This document shows positions 5,983 to 9,025 of a stretch of DNA of 9,025 nucleotides, piece after piece. The stretch is from NCBI GenBank assembly GCA_003695215.1, contig RFIM01000177.1, positions 1 through 9,025 on the forward strand, in the 5' to 3' direction. How positions within the stretch are numbered: position 1 is the stretch's first letter; each line of letters begins with the position of its first letter. The translations under genes were made by a program, and so were the position numbers. The notes under the pieces were generated by a model. It ran no database searches. It was not told the DNA's origin and worked only from the letters and a program-made list of their open reading frames with translations. Origin of the DNA: Chloroflexota bacterium. Its GTDB lineage: Bacteria > Chloroflexota > Anaerolineae > Aggregatilineales > UBA2796.

Positions 5983-7013
5983 TTCTTCTTCATCCGCTGT
6001 ATATACCACCTATAGGCCGTGTAAATCAGCCGATTGATCGGCAAGTCCCACGCGCCGACGCTGCGCCGCACCTCGCCGCCGAAGCCGCGCTTGAATTTAT
6101 AGACGCCCCACAAGCCGTCATCGCGTTTCTCGAATTCTGCCTCAAGCGTCTGCACATCGGCATCCGGAATGCCCCAGAGATCGTAGCGCAGCGCGCCCTG
6201 CGCCTTCGCCCAACGCATGGCTTCCCACTGCAGGATGTAAGTCGGCATCCGATTGCGCTCGGCATCCGATGAAGCGCCGTAAAAATAATAGGCGTTCTCG
6301 CCGCAACGAAAGATCATCGCGCCCGCCAAATCCTGCCCTTTGTAGGACGCGATCAGCAAAGCCACCTCGCCGCTTGGCGCAAAGGCCCGATACGCGCTCT
6401 GATAGTACTCAGGCGGGCGCGCATAAAAGCCGTCGCGCTGTGCCGTCAACTGCATCAGCGCGCCAAAGCGCAGCGCGTCGGCCTCGTCGCCCAGCCGCAC
6501 CGCGATCTCCTTCTTCGGCCCAAGACGGCACTTATAGCGCGTGGATTGATTCATCCGCCTCAGCAACTCTTCTTCTGTGCCGCTCAAATCGACCACGATA
6601 GTGCGCGGAATCTGGACAGTCTCAGGCGAGCAGCGCAGCCCTGCTCGGATCAAGCGCTCAGGCAAATCAGGCCGCGGACGATACCAATTGCACGGCTCGA
6701 ACTTGACGAAGCTAGCGCCGCAGCGCCGTATCGCCTGCCACAAGAGCGCATTCGCCCGCTCATCCTCGCTGAACAGCGGCGCCGCAGGCGCGTAAGCGCG
6801 CACGCCAATGCCAAATGGCAGACGGCGCATCAAAAGCTGTGCGCCGGCCAGCAACTCGTCCGACTCGCCTGCCACAGCCAGGCGCAAGGCTTGCCAGCCG
6901 AAGCGCGCCTGATGGATCGCCCAGGCCGAGAGCTGCAGCGCGTGCGCATCAGGATGAGCGCGCACGAAAGCGTCCCAACGATCAGCAGTTGGCCTGCAAA
7001 CGCGATATGCCAT
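5979..7013 (-). CDS. FemAB-family peptidoglycan bridge aminoacyltransferase, first gene of a tandem pair
   Basis: A 344-residue paralogue of the downstream gene with the same motifs in order: LQLSAWAIHQARFGWQ (26-41), YAPAAPL (74-80), SPETVQIPRTIVVDL (129-143), MNQSTRYKCRLGPKKEI (154-170), YYFYGASS (242-249), LQWEAMRWAKAQG (261-273), YDLWGIPD (277-284) and FKRGFGG (307-313). Family knowledge gives aminoacyl-tRNA-dependent addition of a residue to the peptidoglycan cross-bridge. It lacks the coiled-coil arm and has a lysine-rich C-terminal end (RMKKK). The pair may act in sequence, as FemA and FemB do, or with different amino acids; this is inference. ATG 7011-7013 is the only sensible start. 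It has no Shine-Dalgarno sequence and sits only 9 nt after a perfect TATAAT, so its mRNA may be leaderless. Confidence 0.87.
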   Translation of the reverse strand: MAYRVCRPTADRWDAFVRAHPDAHALQLSAWAIHQARFGWQALRLAVAGESDELLAGAQLLMRRLPFGIGVRAYAPAAPLFSEDERANALLWQAIRRCGASFVKFEPCNWYRPRPDLPERLIRAGLRCSPETVQIPRTIVVDLSGTEEELLRRMNQSTRYKCRLGPKKEIAVRLGDEADALRFGALMQLTAQRDGFYARPPEYYQSAYRAFAPSGEVALLIASYKGQDLAGAMIFRCGENAYYFYGASSDAERNRMPTYILQWEAMRWAKAQGALRYDLWGIPDADVQTLEAEFEKRDDGLWGVYKFKRGFGGEVRRSVGAWDLPINRLIYTAYRWYIQRMKKK

Positions 7014-7022
7014 AGCGCCGCA

Positions 7023-7051
7023 ATTATAATGTGCCTTGTGCGCCGTGCCTA
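7023..7051 (-). promoter_or_regulatory. Promoter of the FemAB pair, probably giving a leaderless transcript
   Basis: On the minus strand a perfect TATAAT lies at 7023-7028. TAGGCA (7046-7051, 4 of 6 matches to TTGACA) lies upstream with a 17-bp spacer. The expected start near 7016 leaves 0-3 nt before the ATG at 7013. Confidence 0.65.
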
Positions 7052-7054
7052 GCC

Positions 7055-7084
7055 TTGCCTGTTTGTGGCGCCTTGCGTTAAAAC
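7055..7084 (+). promoter_or_regulatory. Weak candidate promoter of the M23 peptidase gene
   Basis: TTGCCT (7055-7060) and TAAAAC (7079-7084) are separated by 18 bp and match the consensus boxes at 4 of 6 positions each. The start would fall near 7091. A strong Shine-Dalgarno sequence, GGAGGTG (7097-7103), follows. The pair is divergent from, and interleaved with, the FemAB promoter in a 92-bp gap. Confidence 0.35.
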
Positions 7085-7105
7085 AGTGCCAATTGTGGAG
7101 GTGGA

Positions 7106-8746
7106 ATGCCTAGCATGCGCCGATCGTCCCTGGTGCGCCGCGCCCTGCTGCTCGGCCTGATATGCCTGCTGAGCTTGCCGCAACTGCTCAGCCAGGCGCA
7201 AGCCGATCGCGACTGTGGCGTGGCCGATCGCTTCGATTATCCCATTGACGGCATCAGCCTGATGCACGACGACTTCGGCATGTACCGCGCCGCCTTCAAC
7301 GGCTACCACAGCGGCGTGGACATGGCCTTCGAGCGCCTTGGCGAGCCTGTGCGCGCCGCCGCGCGCGGCCGAGTCACCTTCAGCGACCCTGAAGGCTGGG
7401 ATACCGAAAAAGGCGTGGTCATCATCGAGCACACCCTGCCCGATCGCAGCGTCGTCTTCTCGCTCTACGGCCACATGGAATCGCGCGAACCGTACCTCTT
7501 CCCGCGAGTCGGCCAGTGCGTGCTGCGCGGCGATATCATCGGCGTGATCGGCGATCCGCGCAGCAGCGCGCCGCACCTGCACTACGAAATTCGCCGCATG
7601 CGCGCAAGCGCAGGCGGACCTGGCTATTGGTCCACTGATCCGCTTGAAGGCGGCTGGTTTCACCCGATCGAGTTCACTGAACAATGGCGCTTGCGCTTCC
7701 AGCCCGCCTTCCGCGCCATCCTGACTGCCAGCAGCGCCCTTGTAGCGCCGCCAATTTGGTTGCCTGATGGCAGCGCCGTCTACGCCACGCGCTCACAGCT
7801 GGAAGCCCGCCGATTGGCCACCAACAGCCAAGCGCAGAGCGCGCCGCTGTGGACCCTGCGCATCCAAGGCTTGGTCGGCCTGGCGCCGCTGCCAGATGGC
7901 CGCGTGCTCGGCGCCACAGCTGATGGGCAGATGTTCATCGTCGCCGATGGCCGTTTCGTCGGCGCTTGGCGCGCCGACCGCCAGCTGCGATCGCCGCCGC
8001 TGCGCCTCGGCCAGGCAATTCTGTTCCTAGACGCGCAAAACCGCGCCGTGGCCTATAGCCATGACGGCCGCCTGCTATGGCAGAGCGAGCCGCTCGGCCA
8101 GCGCGTCGAGCGCTATGCCCTCAGTGGCGCGCTCTTCGCAGCGGCCGTGCAGGATCACAACGGCTATGAGCTGATCGTGCTGGATAGCGACGGCCAGTTG
8201 CGCTATGCGGCGCGCGCGCCCTCGCCAATTGCGCCGATGCCCGTGCAAGGCGATGGCTTCTTGATCGCCGTCGGCTCGCAGGTCAGCTTGCTCAGCCCGA
8301 ATGCCGTGCTGACGCCGCTGTTGGATACAGGCATCGCGCTCGGGCGCGCCGCCCAAGTGGCCGCTGATGCGCTCGGCAACCTGTACCTCTACCCTGGCTA
8401 TGGCAGCGCCCTCTACGCTTATGCCGCAGGCGGCGGCCTGCGCTGGACAGTGCGCTTGCCTTCAGTGCCGCTGCAGGCGCCGCTCTTGGCCGTTGGCGAA
8501 GGCTGCGCGCTCTATGCGCTGATGCCCGATGGCGCCCTGCTGGCTTATCGCGCCGCCGATGGCGCCTTGCGCGGCATCGCTTCGCTCTACGCAGGCGGCA
8601 GGCAACACCGCCCTGAAGCGCGCCAGCTCGCCGTCTTGCCTGGCGAGCTGGTGCAATTCTCCAGCGGCTATCTCTCCACAGCCATCCTCGATGGCCTGCA
8701 GCTGGCCGAGCTGGCAGAATGCGCGCCGCCGCGCCTTCTGCCTTGA
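7106..8746 (+). CDS. Secreted M23-family metallopeptidase fused to a C-terminal PQQ-type beta-propeller
   Basis: A 546-residue exported protein. Residues 1-33 are a signal peptide (basic MPSMRRSSLVRR, a Leu-rich core, then SQAQA-D). Residues about 40-190 hold an M23 (LytM/lysostaphin-type) zinc endopeptidase: HSGVD (68-72), SLYGHM (119-124) and PHLHYEIR (156-163). By analogy with LytM, H68, D72 and H159 bind zinc and H123 and H157 are catalytic, so all five key residues are present. Such enzymes cut peptide cross-links in peptidoglycan. Residues about 205-545 contain repeated short strands such as APLWTLRI, HDGRLLWQSEPL, DSDGQLRYAARAP and GGGLRWTVRLP, spaced like blades of a PQQ/WD-type propeller. 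The propeller probably binds a partner or polymer outside the cell. ATG 7106 sits very close to GGAGGTG (7097-7103); ATG 7115 is an alternative. It is divergent from the FemAB pair. Confidence 0.88.
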   Translation: MPSMRRSSLVRRALLLGLICLLSLPQLLSQAQADRDCGVADRFDYPIDGISLMHDDFGMYRAAFNGYHSGVDMAFERLGEPVRAAARGRVTFSDPEGWDTEKGVVIIEHTLPDRSVVFSLYGHMESREPYLFPRVGQCVLRGDIIGVIGDPRSSAPHLHYEIRRMRASAGGPGYWSTDPLEGGWFHPIEFTEQWRLRFQPAFRAILTASSALVAPPIWLPDGSAVYATRSQLEARRLATNSQAQSAPLWTLRIQGLVGLAPLPDGRVLGATADGQMFIVADGRFVGAWRADRQLRSPPLRLGQAILFLDAQNRAVAYSHDGRLLWQSEPLGQRVERYALSGALFAAAVQDHNGYELIVLDSDGQLRYAARAPSPIAPMPVQGDGFLIAVGSQVSLLSPNAVLTPLLDTGIALGRAAQVAADALGNLYLYPGYGSALYAYAAGGGLRWTVRLPSVPLQAPLLAVGEGCALYALMPDGALLAYRAADGALRGIASLYAGGRQHRPEARQLAVLPGELVQFSSGYLSTAILDGLQLAELAECAPPRLLP

Positions 8747-8770
8747 CATCTCGGCCGCCTTGTGTAAAAT
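8743..8770 (+). promoter_or_regulatory. Promoter of the tRNA-Met gene
   Basis: A perfect TTGACA (8743-8748) and TAAAAT (8765-8770) are spaced by 16 bp. Transcription would start about 8777, 6 nt before the mature tRNA. The -35 box overlaps the stop codon of the peptidase gene (8744-8746). Confidence 0.7.
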
Positions 8771-8782
8771 AGCCCATCAAAT

Positions 8783-8854
8783 GGCGACGTAGCTCAGCGG
8801 TAGAGCAGGGGACTCATAAGCCCTTGGTCGCAGGTTCGAATCCCGCCGTCGCCA
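8783..8854 (+). tRNA. Elongator tRNA-Met (anticodon CAT)
   Basis: The 72-nt cloverleaf reads: acceptor GGCGACG (8783-8789) with CGTCGCC (8847-8853), D stem GCTC/GAGC, anticodon loop CTCATAA with CAT at 34-36, T loop TTCGAAT, and discriminator A73. CCA is not encoded, so it must be added after transcription. A full G1-C72 pair excludes an initiator tRNA. The overall sequence (GGCnACGTAGCTCAG start, CTCATAA loop) resembles known bacterial elongator tRNA-Met, and the A51-C63 mismatch in the T stem also occurs in E. coli tRNA-Met. The anticodon stem has an A31-G39 mismatch at its loop end. A lysidine-modified tRNA-Ile (also CAT) is the main alternative. Confidence 0.92.
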
Positions 8855-8859
8855 CAGCC

Positions 8860-9025
8860 CTATTCGATCCATCTCAGGAACAGCACGCGCCCTGCCACAT
8901 CGCCCGCCACCACGCGCTTCTCGGCAGGCGACCACGCCGCCGTCCGGATCGGAGCGTCGCAGAAGAAGCGCGCCAGGATCGTCCCATCGGCCGCGTGAAT
9001 GGCGATGCCGTAGCCACCCCAAGAT
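8860..9025 (-). CDS. C-terminal end of a WD40-repeat protein (partial)
   Basis: The last 55 codons of a gene that enters from the right edge and stops at TAG (8860-8862). Its start is outside the window. The visible protein begins SWGGYGIAIHAADG and contains DAPIRTAAWSP followed by VVAGDVAGRVLFLRWIE at the very end. AWSP, VVAGD, GRVLFLRW and the spacing are typical of the final blade of a WD40 propeller. Similar tails close large NB-ARC/NACHT (STAND ATPase) WD40 proteins of Chloroflexota and Cyanobacteria, but nothing here shows an ATPase domain, so only the WD40 end can be claimed. It converges on the tRNA gene with only 5 nt between, and no terminator is visible in that gap. Confidence 0.7.
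   Translation of the reverse strand, partial: SWGGYGIAIHAADGTILARFFCDAPIRTAAWSPAEKRVVAGDVAGRVLFLRWIE

Noticed and set aside
5983..6009. Upstream GTG start (6009) for the downstream FemAB gene
   Set aside because: It lies inside the preceding gene, while ATG 5982 makes a standard 4-bp ATGA overlap and starts at the usual family N-terminus.
5108..6227. Direct repeat suggestive of a mobile element
   Set aside because: The two 23-bp copies encode the same conserved motif of paralogous genes. There are no terminal inverted repeats, transposase or target duplications.
8783..8854. Possible tRNA pseudogene because of A31-G39 and A51-C63 mismatches
   Set aside because: The T-stem mismatch also occurs in E. 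coli elongator tRNA-Met, all invariant positions are present and there is a good promoter.
8777..9022. 81-residue minus-strand open frame running through the tRNA gene
   Set aside because: It crosses the tRNA and is Arg-rich with no domain. The neighbouring frame, ending at 8860, gives a clear WD40 sequence instead.

Overview
The window looks like a chromosomal segment of a GC-rich, free-living bacterium, most likely a member of the Chloroflexota (Anaerolineae-like). This is inferred from the mix of genes: a T-box in front of serS, tandem FemAB genes, an M23 peptidase fused to a beta-propeller, a Hanks-type kinase fused to a sugar-binding-protein domain, a WD40 protein tail, and Thr/Pro/Glu-rich secreted linkers. 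No 16S or other decisive marker is present, so the phylum is a hypothesis. There is no sign of a mobile element, phage or CRISPR array.

Layout. (1) Positions 1-3043, minus strand, three genes in one direction: a sensor Ser/Thr kinase with one membrane helix and an extracytoplasmic sugar-type binding domain (1058-3043), a small secreted PDZ-only protein (408-998), and the N-terminus of a secreted pullulanase-type glycoside hydrolase with an X25 module (1-345, cut by the window edge). The kinase and PDZ genes each have an extended -10 promoter sharing the same 10-mer, GTGCTACAAT. (2) Positions 3134-4870, plus strand: a sigma-70-type promoter, a tRNA-Ser-sensing T-box leader ending in an intrinsic terminator, and serS (seryl-tRNA synthetase) with an unusual insertion in its tRNA-binding arm. 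(3) Positions 4867-7013, minus strand: two tandem paralogous FemAB-family aminoacyltransferases coupled by an ATGA overlap. The second one ends in a CTAG palindrome shared with the serS stop codon. (4) Positions 7106-8746, plus strand, divergent from the FemAB pair: a secreted M23 metallopeptidase carrying a C-terminal PQQ-type beta-propeller. (5) Positions 8743-8854: a promoter whose -35 box overlaps the peptidase stop codon, then an elongator tRNA-Met. (6) Positions 8860-9025, minus strand: the C-terminal end of a WD40-repeat protein, cut by the window edge.

How the parts may fit together. The middle block has a cell-wall theme: FemAB enzymes move amino acids from aminoacyl-tRNA onto peptidoglycan precursors, the M23 enzyme cuts peptidoglycan cross-links, and the adjacent serS makes one of the aminoacyl-tRNAs such enzymes can use. 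The left block has a carbohydrate theme: a kinase that could sense an extracellular sugar, followed by a secreted starch-type hydrolase. Both links are inferences from proximity and family knowledge.
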